From Glycomyces lechevalierae (lineage in GTDB: Bacteria; Actinomycetota; Actinomycetes; Mycobacteriales; Micromonosporaceae), in contig NZ_JAPZVQ010000011.1 in NCBI RefSeq assembly GCF_027622945.1, positions 1 through 64,000 of the forward strand: a DNA stretch of 64,000 nucleotides. The letters are read 5' to 3'. The notes beneath the pieces were generated by a model, which was given only the letters and a program-made list of their open reading frames with translations, did not search any database and was not told where the DNA came from. A program made the translations under genes and the position numbers. Shown here piece after piece: positions 17,164 to 25,988 of the stretch (position 1 is the first letter of the stretch; each line of letters opens with the position of its first letter).

Positions 17164-18078
17164 CTATTGGAGGGCTTCCACGAGAAGGTCGGTGAGGGCC
17201 TTCGCGTATTCGCCGTCGGGGTCGTAGTCGGGGTCGAACACGGTGAGGTCCATGCCGGCGCAGCGGTCGTCGGCGGCGCACGTGGTGATGATCTGGCTGA
17301 GCTCGCCCAGGGAGATCCCGCCCGGGGCCGGGCCGTCGACGGCGGGCATCACCGACGGGTCGAGCACGTCGGTGTCGACGTGCAGCCAGAAGGTCGCGAC
17401 CTCGCCCAAGGCGTCGAGCGCCCATTCGGCGGAGCGCCCTATCCCGTTGGCGCGCAAGGCGGGCACGGTGCGCATCGCGACGCCGGAGGCCTCGAGCTCG
17501 ACCCGGTGCGGGTCGTCCGAGCGCAGACCGAGCACCACGAGGTGGTCGGTGTCCACATAGGGTCGCAGGCCCCCGATGTCGGTCAGGTCGGGCTGGCCGC
17601 GGCCGGTCGCGAGCGCCAGCTCCTCGGCCGCCGCCGCGCCCACGTACTGCGAGTTCCCCGGGTGGCGGAAGTCGGAGTGCGCGTCGATGAAGACCAGGCC
17701 CCGGTCCTTGCGGTCGCGTTCGGTGCGCCGCCGGGCCGCCAGCGCGGGCCCGAGGAGGATCGAGCAGTCGCCGCCGAGGACGAGCGGGAAGCGCCGCTCC
17801 TGCCACAGCCGCTCCACCCGGTCGGCGAGGCGCCGCGTGTACTCGGCGATGGCCTTGGCCTGGCCGACGCCGTCGCCGGGCCGCCAGGCGGAGGCGTCGA
17901 AGCGGGGCGGGGTGAGGCAGCCGGCGTCGACGGCGTTGAGGCGGGAGACGAGGCGGTGGTCGCGGAGCGCGCCGGGGGCTTTCGCACAGCCGGGGACGGT
18001 GCTGGGGGTGGGCGGGCGGAGTCCGAGGTTGGAGGGCGCGTCGAGGACCGCGATGCGTCTCGTCCGAGTCGCTGGCAA
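17164..18078 (-). CDS. Arginase/agmatinase-family hydrolase
   Basis: 304 residues. The manganese-binding motifs of the ureohydrolase superfamily are intact: LGGDCS (His replaced by Cys as in some members), IDAHSDF and HVDTDVLDP. The chain then runs to GMDLTVFDPDYDPDGEYAKA where a Glu/Asp ligand is expected. The superfamily hydrolyses guanidino groups of arginine, agmatine, formiminoglutamate or guanidino acids to urea or formamide. The substrate cannot be assigned. The GGDCS variant and the lack of neighbouring arginine or histidine catabolism genes argue against a standard arginase. Confidence 0.85.
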   Translation of the reverse strand: MPATRTRRIAVLDAPSNLGLRPPTPSTVPGCAKAPGALRDHRLVSRLNAVDAGCLTPPRFDASAWRPGDGVGQAKAIAEYTRRLADRVERLWQERRFPLVLGGDCSILLGPALAARRRTERDRKDRGLVFIDAHSDFRHPGNSQYVGAAAAEELALATGRGQPDLTDIGGLRPYVDTDHLVVLGLRSDDPHRVELEASGVAMRTVPALRANGIGRSAEWALDALGEVATFWLHVDTDVLDPSVMPAVDGPAPGGISLGELSQIITTCAADDRCAGMDLTVFDPDYDPDGEYAKALTDLLVEALQ

Positions 18079-18162
18079 CGCTCACCTCCCACAGGGCACC
18101 GGCCACGCTAGCTTGTCACAGAGGACGGCCTCGGCACCAGTTCCGGCGCCTCCACCGAACGG

Positions 18163-18199
18163 CCGAACCTCCACGTCACGAGGTGACGCGGAGGTTCGG
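18163..18199 (-). terminator. Long terminator hairpin after the YbbN-like gene
   Basis: Outer arms CCGAACCTCC / GGAGGTTCGG (18163-18172, 18190-18199), single A and C opposing bases, and inner arms CGTCAC / GTGACG around GAG. It lies 27 bases past the stop of the minus-strand gene ending at 18226. Confidence 0.8.
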
Positions 18200-18225
18200 G
18201 TGGCCTTGCGGCGCGGGTCGATCGG

Positions 18226-19104
18226 TTAGAACAGGACGGCGCTGAGCTTGCGGCGGGCCTTCGCGACGGCCGGGTCGTCGACGCCGGCGACGGTGAACAG
18301 TTCGACGAGGCGCTTGCGCAGGCGCTCGCGGTCGTCGCCGAAGTTCTTGGCGACCAAGGCGATCAGCCGCTCGTAGGCGGCTTCGGCCTGCCCGGAGAGG
18401 AGCTGGAGGTCGGCGGCGGCGAGGGCCGCGTCGATGTTGTCCGGGTCGGCGTCGCTGATGGCGACGGCGTTGTCGGGGAGCGCGCCGACGCGGCGCAGCA
18501 TCCGCACCTGCGCGAGTCCGGCTTCGGCTTCGCCGGAGGCCGGGTGGTTCTTCAGGTACTTGTCGTAGGCGGCCTCGGCGGCGTCCAGGTGGCCTTCGAC
18601 CATGAGGTTCTCGGCGTTGGCCAGCTCGGGGTCGACCGGCTGGGGGACGTCGAGCCCGGCGGCCTGGGTGACGCGGCCGATCCACTGGCGCAGGCCCTGC
18701 TCGGACTGCGGGCCCTGCAGGAGGTCGAGTGGGCGGCCCTGGGCGAGCGCGACGACGGCGGGCAGGGACTGCAGTTGGAGCGCGGCGGCGAGCTGCTGGT
18801 TCTGCAGCACGTCGGCCTTGGCGAGCACCCACGCGCCGCCGGCCTCGGCGGCGAGGCGCTGCAGCAGGTCGCGCACTTGGAGGCTCTCGGGCACCTGGTC
18901 GGCCCAGAAGGCGACGATGACCAGCGCGTCGAGGGAGCGCTCGAGCACTTCGCTCTGGACGGTCGCGTCGGTGACGTCGATCGCGAGGACGCCTCCGCCG
19001 GAGAGGCCGCCCTGCTGGGACTGCGCGGCCTGCTGCTGCGCGGCGGCCGCGAGGGTGCTGAGGTCGACGCCTCCGGAGAATCGTGACGGTACCTGGTCGC
19101 TCAT
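18226..19104 (-). CDS. YbbN/CnoX-like thioredoxin-fold TPR protein
   Basis: 292 residues from ATG 19104. A Gln/Ala-rich N-terminus is followed by a thioredoxin fold (VIVAFWADQVPESLQVRDLL ... LQSLPAVVALAQGRP). The C-terminal half is TPR-like (AENLMVEGHLDAAEAAYDKYL, DLQLLSGQAEAAYERLIALV). This matches the CnoX/YbbN chaperedoxin layout that protects proteins under oxidative stress. The CXXC position reads ADQVPES and the chain has no cysteine there, so it cannot be a redox enzyme and would act as a holdase or adaptor. A solitary transcription unit ending in a long hairpin. Confidence 0.88.
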   Translation of the reverse strand: MSDQVPSRFSGGVDLSTLAAAAQQQAAQSQQGGLSGGGVLAIDVTDATVQSEVLERSLDALVIVAFWADQVPESLQVRDLLQRLAAEAGGAWVLAKADVLQNQQLAAALQLQSLPAVVALAQGRPLDLLQGPQSEQGLRQWIGRVTQAAGLDVPQPVDPELANAENLMVEGHLDAAEAAYDKYLKNHPASGEAEAGLAQVRMLRRVGALPDNAVAISDADPDNIDAALAAADLQLLSGQAEAAYERLIALVAKNFGDDRERLRKRLVELFTVAGVDDPAVAKARRKLSAVLF

Positions 19105-19187
19105 GGTGGTGATTCTTCCATTCTCATCGTGGCTCTGGAGCGGGGGCCGGGCGCGGTGTGGGACGCGCCGGGCCGGGAATAGGCGGG

Positions 19188-19652
19188 TCAGCGGCGTCCG
19201 GCGGCTTCGTCGCGGCCTTTGCAGGCGAGGCGGTCGGCGCGTTCGTTGCCCGGGTCGCCGGCGTGGCCCTTGACCCAGCGCCAGTCCACGGTGTGGCGGG
19301 CGGCGGCCTCGTCGAGGCGGCGCCAGAGGTCGGCGTTCTTGACCGGTTCCTTCTTGGAGTTGATCCAGCCGTTGCGCTTCCAGCCGTTCATCCAGGAGGT
19401 GATGCCGTTGCGCACGTACGAGGAGTCGGTGTAGAGCACGACGTCCATGGGCCGCTTGAGGGTCTCGAGGGCCTGGATGGCGGCCATGAGCTCCATGCGG
19501 TTGTTCGTGGTGGCCTTCTCGGAGCCGTACAGCTCCTTCTCGTGCTCGCCCCACTGGTAGTAGACGCCCCAGCCCCCTGGGCCGGGGTTGCCGGAGCACG
19601 CCCCGTCGGTGTAGATGACGGCGGTGTCCGCGTTCGCGTCCGGTTTCGGCAT
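19188..19652 (-). CDS. rnhA: Ribonuclease HI
   Basis: 154 residues, normal for the family. RNase HI degrades the RNA strand of RNA-DNA hybrids. The DEDD catalytic set is visible as D16 ([12 protein letters not shown]), E54 (NNRMELMA), D76 (YTDSSYV) and D140 (GNERADRLA), with the mobile His130 ([10 protein letters not shown]). The basic handle [20 protein letters not shown] is present. It lies ten bases downstream of the manganese exporter gene on the same strand and may be cotranscribed with it. Confidence 0.97.
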   Translation of the reverse strand: MPKPDANADTAVIYTDGACSGNPGPGGWGVYYQWGEHEKELYGSEKATTNNRMELMAAIQALETLKRPMDVVLYTDSSYVRNGITSWMNGWKRNGWINSKKEPVKNADLWRRLDEAAARHTVDWRWVKGHAGDPGNERADRLACKGRDEAAGRR

Positions 19653-19662
19653 GACCGACAGC

Positions 19663-20250
19663 TTAGTCCGCGAGCGCCGTCACGGCCTCGATGCCCAGCA
19701 GGACGCCGATCACGAGGAACAGTCCGGAGGAGACGTACCGGATGACCTTCTCGGGGATGCGCTTGGCGACCCAGGCGCCGGCGAACACGGCGAGGAGGTC
19801 GGCGGCGAGCATGCCGGCGGTGCCGCCGATCCACACGCCCCACGGCTGGTAGCTGGAGCCCATGCCCATCGCGATGATCATGGTCTTGTCGCCGAACTCG
19901 GCGAGGAACATGGCGGTGACGACGGTGAGCAGGCCGGTGCGGCGCTCTTTGATGGGGCCTTCGTCCTCGTCGTCGCCGCTCTCGGGTTTGAGGCCCCAGA
20001 GGCCGAAGCCGATGAACATGACGGCGGCGGCGAGGCGGATCCAGTCGGTGGGGAGGAGGTTCCCGGCGGCGGCGCCGACGCCCACGGAGAGGCCGATGAG
20101 GGCGCCGATGGCGATGACGAGGCCGAGGACGACCGTGCGCATCCGGTACTTGGTGGCGAAGGTCAGCGCCATGAGCTGGCTCTTGTCCCCCATCTCGCCG
20201 ACGAAGACGGCGCCGAAGGCGATGCCGGCGGCGATGAGCAGTGCGTCCAT
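19663..20250 (-). CDS. UPF0016/TMEM165-family manganese exporter
   Basis: 195 residues with six membrane helices in two halves. Each half carries the family signature: [12 protein letters not shown] (about 18-29) and [12 protein letters not shown]. An acidic loop ([13 protein letters not shown]) separates them. Bacterial members export Mn2+. The assignment is reinforced by a yybP-ykoY manganese riboswitch in the leader. The RBS GGGAGG can be sequestered by a hairpin. Translation into rnhA follows after ten bases. Confidence 0.93.
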   Translation of the reverse strand: MDALLIAAGIAFGAVFVGEMGDKSQLMALTFATKYRMRTVVLGLVIAIGALIGLSVGVGAAAGNLLPTDWIRLAAAVMFIGFGLWGLKPESGDDEDEGPIKERRTGLLTVVTAMFLAEFGDKTMIIAMGMGSSYQPWGVWIGGTAGMLAADLLAVFAGAWVAKRIPEKVIRYVSSGLFLVIGVLLGIEAVTALAD

Positions 20251-20432
20251 TGAGGGTGATCCTCCCAGTGTTCATGCCGGGAGGAGGGCAGTCGCGAACC
20301 TCGACCCGGCCGTACGGCCTTGGTCGAAGGTCTCGCTCGCCCCGTGGGAACCGAGGCCGTGCGGCCGGGCCCGAGGGCCAGTGTGTCGACCGCAGCGTTG
20401 GGAGCTACTCCCCTTCTGCGCTGGCAAGTGTA
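20251..20432 (-). promoter_or_regulatory. yybP-ykoY manganese riboswitch with expression platform
   Basis: Reading on the minus strand, a TACACT -10 box (20432-20427) is followed by the aptamer (about 20420-20322). The aptamer starts AAGGGGAGTAGCTCCC, carries the core GTCGACACACTGG and closes with CGAGCGAGACCTT, the conserved pieces of the Mn2+-sensing yybP-ykoY class. Downstream, a hairpin with arms TCGACC/GGTCGA (20301-20327) shares its first arm with the end of the aptamer. Arms CCTCCC/GGGAGG (20279-20284, 20261-20266) can bury the Shine-Dalgarno sequence. This suggests that Mn2+ binding frees translation of the exporter. The aptamer identity is strong. The switching scheme is inferred. 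Confidence 0.9.
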
Positions 20433-20486
20433 CGCGCGGGCCCGCCGCGGCGGCGACGGGCCGGTGCGTGACGTGCGCCGCGCCGG

Positions 20487-21719
20487 TCAGGCGGAGAGCG
20501 CGGTCGCCTTGTCGGCGTTCGGTTCGGGGGTCCGGTCTTTGAAGAGGCGGCGCAGGGTGAGCGGCCCGGCGAACGCGGCGAAGGCGGCGAGGACGGCGGG
20601 GACGAGGAGCCCGGTGGTGATGCTGGTGGCCTCGGCGATGTAGCCGATGGCGGCGGGGCCGATGAGGAGCCCGGTCGAGCCGGACATGGAGATGAGGGCG
20701 ACGTTCGAGGGCGTCCCCCCGGCTTGGCCGATGGCGCTGAACAGGACCGGGACGATGATGGCGATGCCGCTGCCGGCGAGGAGCCAGCCGGCCCAGGCGA
20801 GGGGGAGACCGCCGGCCACATCCGAGACAAGGACGAGGACGTAGCCGGCGGTGGCCAGGGTGCCGGCCCACAGGAGGGTGGGGCCGGGGCCGAGCTTCGC
20901 GCGGATGGGGTCGCCGAAGAGCCGGAAGACGGTCATGGCGACGGCGAAGACGGTGTACGAGAGGGGTGCGAGGGCGGCGTCGGCTTCGAGGACGTTGGCG
21001 GCGTGGAGGTTCGCCCAGTCGATCGCGCCGGACTCGATGAGGTGACCGCCGAGGCCGAGCACGAACAGGGCGGCGAGGAGCAGTGCGCCGATGCGGCGGA
21101 CGGGGGCTCCGCTGCTGCCGCCGGAGTTGTCTCGACCCGGGGGCGGCAGCAGCGGACGTGTGAAGGCGGCCATGGCGACCGCGCTGATGACGGCGACGGC
21201 GACGAGCACCGCCTGGCCGCCGAGGCCGACGCCGAGGGCGATCGCGGTGACGGCGCCGGCGAGGGCGCTGCCGAGGCTCCAGAGGCCGTGGAACGCGGAG
21301 ATGATGGGGCGCCCGCAGCGCTGCTCGAGCTCGACCGAGTGGGCGTTGATGCCGACCTCGATGAAGCCCACGCCGACGCCGTACAGGGCGGCGCACGCCA
21401 GGAGCGTCGTGTAGTTCGGGGCGAGGGCCGGGGCGATGAGCACGAGCTGCGTGGCCGGGGCGGTCCACAGGAGCAGTTTGCGGCTGGTCACGCGGTCGGC
21501 GACGCGGCCCGCGACGACCATCGAGCCGAGCCCGACGAGCTGGATGAGCAGCAGCGCGGTGCCGAGCTTCGCTTCGCCGAGGCCGAGCCGGGCGTCGATG
21601 CCGGGCAGCGAGGCGGCCCAGGCGCCCATGACGAAGCCGGAGGTGGCGAAGGCGCCGTGGAGCCCGATGCGGGCGCGGCGCAGGACGAGCGGGTCCTTGG
21701 TGTTCGTTGCGGTGGGCAC
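20487..21719 (-). CDS. MFS transporter
   Basis: 410 residues with about 12 helices. Landmarks include GAFATSGFVMGAWAASLPGI in helix 1, GRVADRVTSRKLLLW (motif A) and the central loop LLPPPGRDNSGGSSGAPVRR. It resembles the YbjJ-like family of MFS proteins, with sugar or small-molecule transport possible. GTG 21719 is chosen because AAGGA lies about 11 bases upstream and the longer frame would run through the operators. Divergent from a ROK regulator, so its substrate is probably the ROK ligand, perhaps a sugar. Confidence 0.85.
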   Translation of the reverse strand: MPTATNTKDPLVLRRARIGLHGAFATSGFVMGAWAASLPGIDARLGLGEAKLGTALLLIQLVGLGSMVVAGRVADRVTSRKLLLWTAPATQLVLIAPALAPNYTTLLACAALYGVGVGFIEVGINAHSVELEQRCGRPIISAFHGLWSLGSALAGAVTAIALGVGLGGQAVLVAVAVISAVAMAAFTRPLLPPPGRDNSGGSSGAPVRRIGALLLAALFVLGLGGHLIESGAIDWANLHAANVLEADAALAPLSYTVFAVAMTVFRLFGDPIRAKLGPGPTLLWAGTLATAGYVLVLVSDVAGGLPLAWAGWLLAGSGIAIIVPVLFSAIGQAGGTPSNVALISMSGSTGLLIGPAAIGYIAEATSITTGLLVPAVLAAFAAFAGPLTLRRLFKDRTPEPNADKATALSA

Positions 21720-21778
21720 AGCCGTTGGGGTCCTTGCACTCTCGACGGAGACGGGCCCGATGGCGACCCGCACATTTT

Positions 21779-21842
21779 TGTTCGCGATAAGAACATAACA
21801 AGGGCGGGGTTCGCCCGTCAAGGTTTATGTTCAAGCCGAACA
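21779..21842. promoter_or_regulatory. Two TGTTC-N-GAACA operators between MFS and ROK genes
   Basis: TGTTC-N7-GAACA at 21779-21795 and TGTTC-N5-GAACA at 21828-21842. The second lies about where the -35 region of the ROK gene should be, because a CATAAT -10 box at 21864-21869 places transcription start at or next to the ATG at 21876. The ROK protein is the obvious binder. Confidence 0.65.
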
Positions 21843-21875
21843 CAAAAACTTCGACGCGACTGGCATAATCCCTGC

Positions 21876-23045
21876 ATGCCCCAGACGATGACCAGCGCCG
21901 ACCTCCGGATCCACAACCAGGTCCGGCTGCTGCGCGCCGTCCACGACGCCGCCGAGCCCTTCACCCGGGCCGAGGCCGCCCGGCTGCTCGGCATCGGCCG
22001 CAACACCGCCGCCGCCCTCGTCGGCGAACTCGAACAGGCCCGCCTGCTGCACGAGGTCCCGGCCGAGACCAGCGGCCGCGGCCGGCCCACGACCCTCCTC
22101 GTCCCGCACCCTCAAGGGCCCCTGGCCTTCGCGGTCGACTTCCGCGAGGACACCTGGACCCTCGCCGCCGCCGAACTCGGCGGCGCCGTCACCGAACTCG
22201 AGACCGGCGAACACGACCGCACCCCGAACGTCTTCGCCGAGATCCGCGCGGCCGTGGCGCGGCACGAGACCCCGCGGCTCACGGTGCTCGGCTTCGCCAC
22301 CTCCGGCCCGATCCGCGACGGCCACCGCCTCCACATCTCCCACCTCGGCTGGGACGAGGTCGAACTCGGCGAACTCATCGGCCCCGACTGGCCGCGAACG
22401 GTGATCGACAACGACGCCCGCCTGGCAGGCCTCGCGGAAGCGAGACGGGGTGCGTTGCGCGGCATGGGAACCGCGCTCCACTTCCACATCGACTTCGACA
22501 TCGGCGGCACCCTGCTGCTCGCCGGAGACGCCCAGCGCGGCGGCCACAACATCGCAGGCGAGTTCGGGCACATGCCGCTGAGCGGGTCGACGCTGCGGTG
22601 CATGTGCGGCGTTCAGGGCTGCTGGAGCCTCGATGTGGGGGCGAACGCGCTCATCCGCAGGTTCGGGGAGGCCCCGGGATACGGGGCGGGCAGGGAGCTC
22701 GCTCAGGAGGTCCTGCGCCGGGCCGAGGCCGGAGATGTCGAGGCGGGCGCGGCGCTGGACGACAACGCGGCCGCGCTCGGGAAGGGCCTGGGGGCGCTGG
22801 CGAACGCGCTCGACCCGGAGGCGATCAGCCTCTCGGGGCTCGGTGTCGAGCTGATCCGGTTGCGGCGCGCAGTGATCGAGGCGCAATGCGTCGAGGCGCT
22901 GATGGAGTTCCGCCGGAACGAACCACCGCAGATCGTGGCCGGGAAGCTGGGCGGGGCGGGCCCGCTGCGAGGAGCGGCGGAAGTCGCCTGGGACGCCGTC
23001 CTCAACGCCGACTGGGTGAAGGCCCGGCTCACGGGCGGGCGCTGA
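21876..23045 (+). CDS. ROK-family transcriptional regulator
   Basis: 389 residues. The N-terminal winged HTH (FTRAEAARLLGIGRNTAAAL) is followed by the ROK sugar-kinase fold. The zinc signature GHMPLSGSTLRCMCGVQGCW is intact. The phosphate loop is degenerate (FDIDFDIGGTLLLAGDAQ), as in repressors rather than kinases. The -10 box CATAAT sits seven bases before the ATG and no ribosome site exists, so the mRNA is probably leaderless. It likely controls the divergent MFS gene through the TGTTC/GAACA sites. Confidence 0.9.
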   Translation: MPQTMTSADLRIHNQVRLLRAVHDAAEPFTRAEAARLLGIGRNTAAALVGELEQARLLHEVPAETSGRGRPTTLLVPHPQGPLAFAVDFREDTWTLAAAELGGAVTELETGEHDRTPNVFAEIRAAVARHETPRLTVLGFATSGPIRDGHRLHISHLGWDEVELGELIGPDWPRTVIDNDARLAGLAEARRGALRGMGTALHFHIDFDIGGTLLLAGDAQRGGHNIAGEFGHMPLSGSTLRCMCGVQGCWSLDVGANALIRRFGEAPGYGAGRELAQEVLRRAEAGDVEAGAALDDNAAALGKGLGALANALDPEAISLSGLGVELIRLRRAVIEAQCVEALMEFRRNEPPQIVAGKLGGAGPLRGAAEVAWDAVLNADWVKARLTGGR

Positions 23046-23508
23046 AACGGCCGGAGCGCGGTAGCGAATTCGCAGGTCAGGGGTACCTGACCCACGCTTG
23101 TGGTTCCGGTTGAGCCCTACGAGCGCAAGCACTGGGGATATCCAGGTCAGCGAACCATCCCTATCCCCCACCCTCCCAGAAGGGGACCGAAGTCTTGGGC
23201 CGAGCGTGACAGCGGGGACCGACAAGAACCGGCCGCAGACCGCCCCGCGAACACGGAATCCACTCGATCGGGTGAGGCAGGCGCGACCACAGTCACGGCG
23301 GCGGCCGGAGCGAGAGTACGGCATGTCCTTGCGGGCCAGCACCAGCGCGACCCTGAGGACGGTCCCGGGGCGGTTCGGGTGTTGCGACGGCGCTTCCCCT
23401 GCGCCGAAAGGCCGATGCCCGGGAATGCCGATCGGTCCGAGGACCGATGCGCGGCAAGGGGTTCGGGACGCAGGCTGGAGCGCGTCAACGCCCCTGAGGA
23501 GTCTGCAC
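23046..23508. other. 463-base gap with one hairpin and no supported gene
   Basis: Only one feature stands out: arms GGTCAGG / CCTGACC (23075-23081, 23086-23092) around GGTA, 30 bases past the ROK stop and a plausible terminator. Several open frames cross the rest, but their composition is that of antisense or chance frames and no product is recognisable. The last bases hold GAGGAG, the ribosome site of the CPBP gene. Confidence 0.5.
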
Positions 23509-24360
23509 ATGGTCCAGACGCTGTCCCCGTCGCGTCAGCGCCCGCTTGTCCGCCTGATCGCCGCTCGGCCGCTGCTGAGCTTCTTCGTCCTGTCGTTCGT
23601 GCCGTCGTTCGCGTACGAACTCGTCTGCATCTTCGTGCTGCGGCTCCCGTTGGTGCCCTGGATGTTCGCGGCGCCGTTCATCGGGCCGTTCGCGGCGGCC
23701 TTCGTCGTCACCGCAGCCACCGACGGCCGCGCCGGCGTGCGCGGACTGCTGCGCGACCTCGCCCGCTGGCGGGTGGGCGCGCGCTGGTACGCCGTCGCCG
23801 CGCTCGGCCTGCCCGCGCTGCTCATGCTGTGCGTGCTCCCGGTGTCCGGCGGACCGGCGGCGTTCCGGCCCGATCCCGCGGCGCTCGGCGAATGGGCGTT
23901 CGCGTTCGTCCTCGTGCTCATCGTCGGCGGCCCGCTCGGGGAGGAGCCCGGGTGGCGCAACTTCGCCACGCCGCGGCTCCAGGAGCGGTTCGGGCCGGTT
24001 GCCGGGACGCTCGTGCTCGGGGTGATGTGGGGCCTGTGGCACCTGCCGCTGTTCCTGATCGAGGGCTACAACCACGCCGGGAGCGACCTCGCCGCCACGG
24101 CCGCGCCGTACGCGGTGTTCCTCGGATTCACCGTGGCGATCGCGTTCCTGTTCACCTGGCTGTACAACCGCAGTGAGGGCAGCGGGCCGATCGCGGTCAT
24201 CGCGCACACGTTCTGCAACGTGTCGCTGCTGCCGGTGCTGTTCCCCGGCGTGGAGAACGACCTCCACTACGAGATCGTGCAGCTCGCGGCGTTCTCGTTC
24301 CTCGCCGTCGTCCTGGTCGTCGCGACCCGCGGCCGCCGGGGGTGGCGCGGGGCGCGATAG
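23509..24360 (+). CDS. CPBP-family intramembrane glutamic protease
   Basis: 283 residues from ATG 23509, with GAGGAG seven bases upstream. About seven membrane helices. The CPBP (Abi/Rce1-like) motifs are all visible: GEEPGWRNFATPRLQ (EExxxR), GLWHLPLFLIEG (motif 2 His) and VIAHTFCNVSL (motif 3 His/Asn). The family cleaves prenylated peptides or processes small peptides in the membrane, and in bacteria many members are linked to bacteriocin immunity or signalling. No peptide substrate gene is adjacent. Confidence 0.92.
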   Translation: MVQTLSPSRQRPLVRLIAARPLLSFFVLSFVPSFAYELVCIFVLRLPLVPWMFAAPFIGPFAAAFVVTAATDGRAGVRGLLRDLARWRVGARWYAVAALGLPALLMLCVLPVSGGPAAFRPDPAALGEWAFAFVLVLIVGGPLGEEPGWRNFATPRLQERFGPVAGTLVLGVMWGLWHLPLFLIEGYNHAGSDLAATAAPYAVFLGFTVAIAFLFTWLYNRSEGSGPIAVIAHTFCNVSLLPVLFPGVENDLHYEIVQLAAFSFLAVVLVVATRGRRGWRGAR

Positions 24361-24365
24361 GAAAA

Positions 24366-24461
24366 GGGGGGGGCCGGGCGGGGCCCCGCCCCCGGTATCG
24401 CCGGGCGGGGGGGGGGGCGGGGGCCGCTATCGCAACGGGGCGCCCCGGCCCGCCCCCCCCC
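24366..24461. repeat. G-run/C-run tract with long imperfect self-complementarity
   Basis: An 8-G run (24366-24373), an 11-G run (24407-24417) and a 9-C run (24453-24461) lie in under 100 bp between the convergent CPBP and araA genes. The outer runs can pair into a long imperfect hairpin, and the G-runs could form a quadruplex. It probably terminates both transcripts. The homopolymers are also prone to sequencing error. Confidence 0.65.
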
Positions 24462-24486
24462 TCCATGTATCGCCTTGCGGCGCTTG

Positions 24487-25983
24487 CTAGATGCCGCCCT
24501 CAAGGTGGTGGTACACCTGGTTCCAGCGGAGTTCCTGCTTGAACTCGCGGGCGTTGGTGCCCTCGCCGATGACGACCAGCTCGATGCCGGCGATCTCCGC
24601 GAAGTCCTCCAGGACCTCGCGGCCGAAGGCCTGCGTGAACGAGGTGTGGTGCGGTCCGCCCGCGGTCAGCCAGGACTCGGCGGAGGTCTGGAGGTCCGGC
24701 AGGGGCTCCCAGACGGCCCGCGCGACCGGCAGGTTCGGCAGGTCCTCGTCGGGCTCGACCGTGTTGACCTCGTTCGCCACCAGGCGGAGCCGGGTGCCGA
24801 GGTCCATCATGCCGACGCAGATCGCCGGGCCGGGCGGGGCGGTGAAGACCAGGCGGACCGGGTCCTCCTTGCCGCCGATGCCGAGCGGGTGGATCTCCGC
24901 CTTCGGCTGCTCCGAGGCGATCGTCGGGCAGACCTCGAGCATGTGCGCGCCGAGGATCTGCGGCGACTCCGCGCCCAGGTTGTAGGTGTAGTCCTCCATG
25001 AAGGACGTGCCGCCCTCGAGGCCCGTGGCCATGACCTTCATGAGGCGCACCAGGATCGAGGTCTTCCAGTCGCCCTCGCCGCCGAAGCCGTAGCCGTCGG
25101 CCATGAGGCGCTGCACCGCGATGCCCGGGAGCTGCTTGAGCGCGCCCAGGTCCTCGAAGGTGTCCGTGAACGCCTTCGCGCCGTGCTCCTCGAGGACGGA
25201 GCGCAGGGCCAGCTCGATGCGGGCCGAGTCGCGCAGCGACTCGTGGCGGTCGCCGCCGACGCGCAGCTCCGGCACCACGTCGTAGTCGGCCTCGTAGACC
25301 TTGACGAGGTCGTCCACGGCCTTGTCCTCGATGGACGCGACGCGCTCGACGAGCTCGTTGACGCCGTAGGTGTTCACCTCGACGCCGAGGCGGATCTGCG
25401 CCTCGGTCTTGTCGCCCTCGGTCACGCCGACGTAGCGCATGTTGTCGCCGAAGCGGATCAGTTTGAGGTTCTGGGCCTCGTTCCAGCCCAGCGCGGCGCG
25501 CGCCCAGTTGCCCACGCGCTCCTGGACCTGCGCGTCGGCCCAGTGGCCCACGACGGTCTTGCGGCGGTGGCGCATGCGGGTGAGCATGTACCCGAACTCG
25601 CGGTCGCCGTGGGCGGCCTGGTTCAGGTTCATGAAGTCCATGTCGATGTCGGCCCACGGCAGGTCGCGGTTGTGCTGCGTGTGCAGGTGCAGCAGCGGCT
25701 TCTGCAGCACGCCGAGGCCGGAGATCCACATCTTCGACGGGGAGAAGGTGTGCATCCAGGCGATTACGCCGACGCACGAGTCGTCGGCGTTGGCCTCCAG
25801 CAGCACCTTCCGGATCTCGTCCGGCGTGGTCAGCACGGGCTTCGCGACGACCTTGACCGGGATCGCGGGGGCGCCGTCGAGCCCGGCGACGATGTCGGCC
25901 GAGTTCTGGGCGACCTGCTCGATGGCCTCCGGGCCGTACAGGTGCTGGCTGCCGGTGACGAACCAGAGTTCCTTTGTTTCCAT
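24487..25983 (-). CDS. araA: L-arabinose isomerase
   Basis: 498 residues (E. coli AraA is 500). Converts L-arabinose to L-ribulose in the cytosol, a Mn2+-dependent step. The start [20 protein letters not shown] is diagnostic. Further landmarks are [47 protein letters not shown]-like [12 protein letters not shown], and the metal-binding MEDYTYNLG and AHMLEVCP segments. It is last in the araB-araD-araA operon. Its ribosome site AAGGAG lies at the end of araD, and the intergenic gap is only five bases. Confidence 0.97.
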   Translation of the reverse strand: METKELWFVTGSQHLYGPEAIEQVAQNSADIVAGLDGAPAIPVKVVAKPVLTTPDEIRKVLLEANADDSCVGVIAWMHTFSPSKMWISGLGVLQKPLLHLHTQHNRDLPWADIDMDFMNLNQAAHGDREFGYMLTRMRHRRKTVVGHWADAQVQERVGNWARAALGWNEAQNLKLIRFGDNMRYVGVTEGDKTEAQIRLGVEVNTYGVNELVERVASIEDKAVDDLVKVYEADYDVVPELRVGGDRHESLRDSARIELALRSVLEEHGAKAFTDTFEDLGALKQLPGIAVQRLMADGYGFGGEGDWKTSILVRLMKVMATGLEGGTSFMEDYTYNLGAESPQILGAHMLEVCPTIASEQPKAEIHPLGIGGKEDPVRLVFTAPPGPAICVGMMDLGTRLRLVANEVNTVEPDEDLPNLPVARAVWEPLPDLQTSAESWLTAGGPHHTSFTQAFGREVLEDFAEIAGIELVVIGEGTNAREFKQELRWNQVYHHLEGGI

Positions 25984-25988
25984 TGGTG

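Noticed and set aside
23098-23508. N-terminal extension of the CPBP protease reading frame
   Set aside because: 138 upstream codons contain no membrane-protein character. GAGGAG sits directly before ATG 23509.
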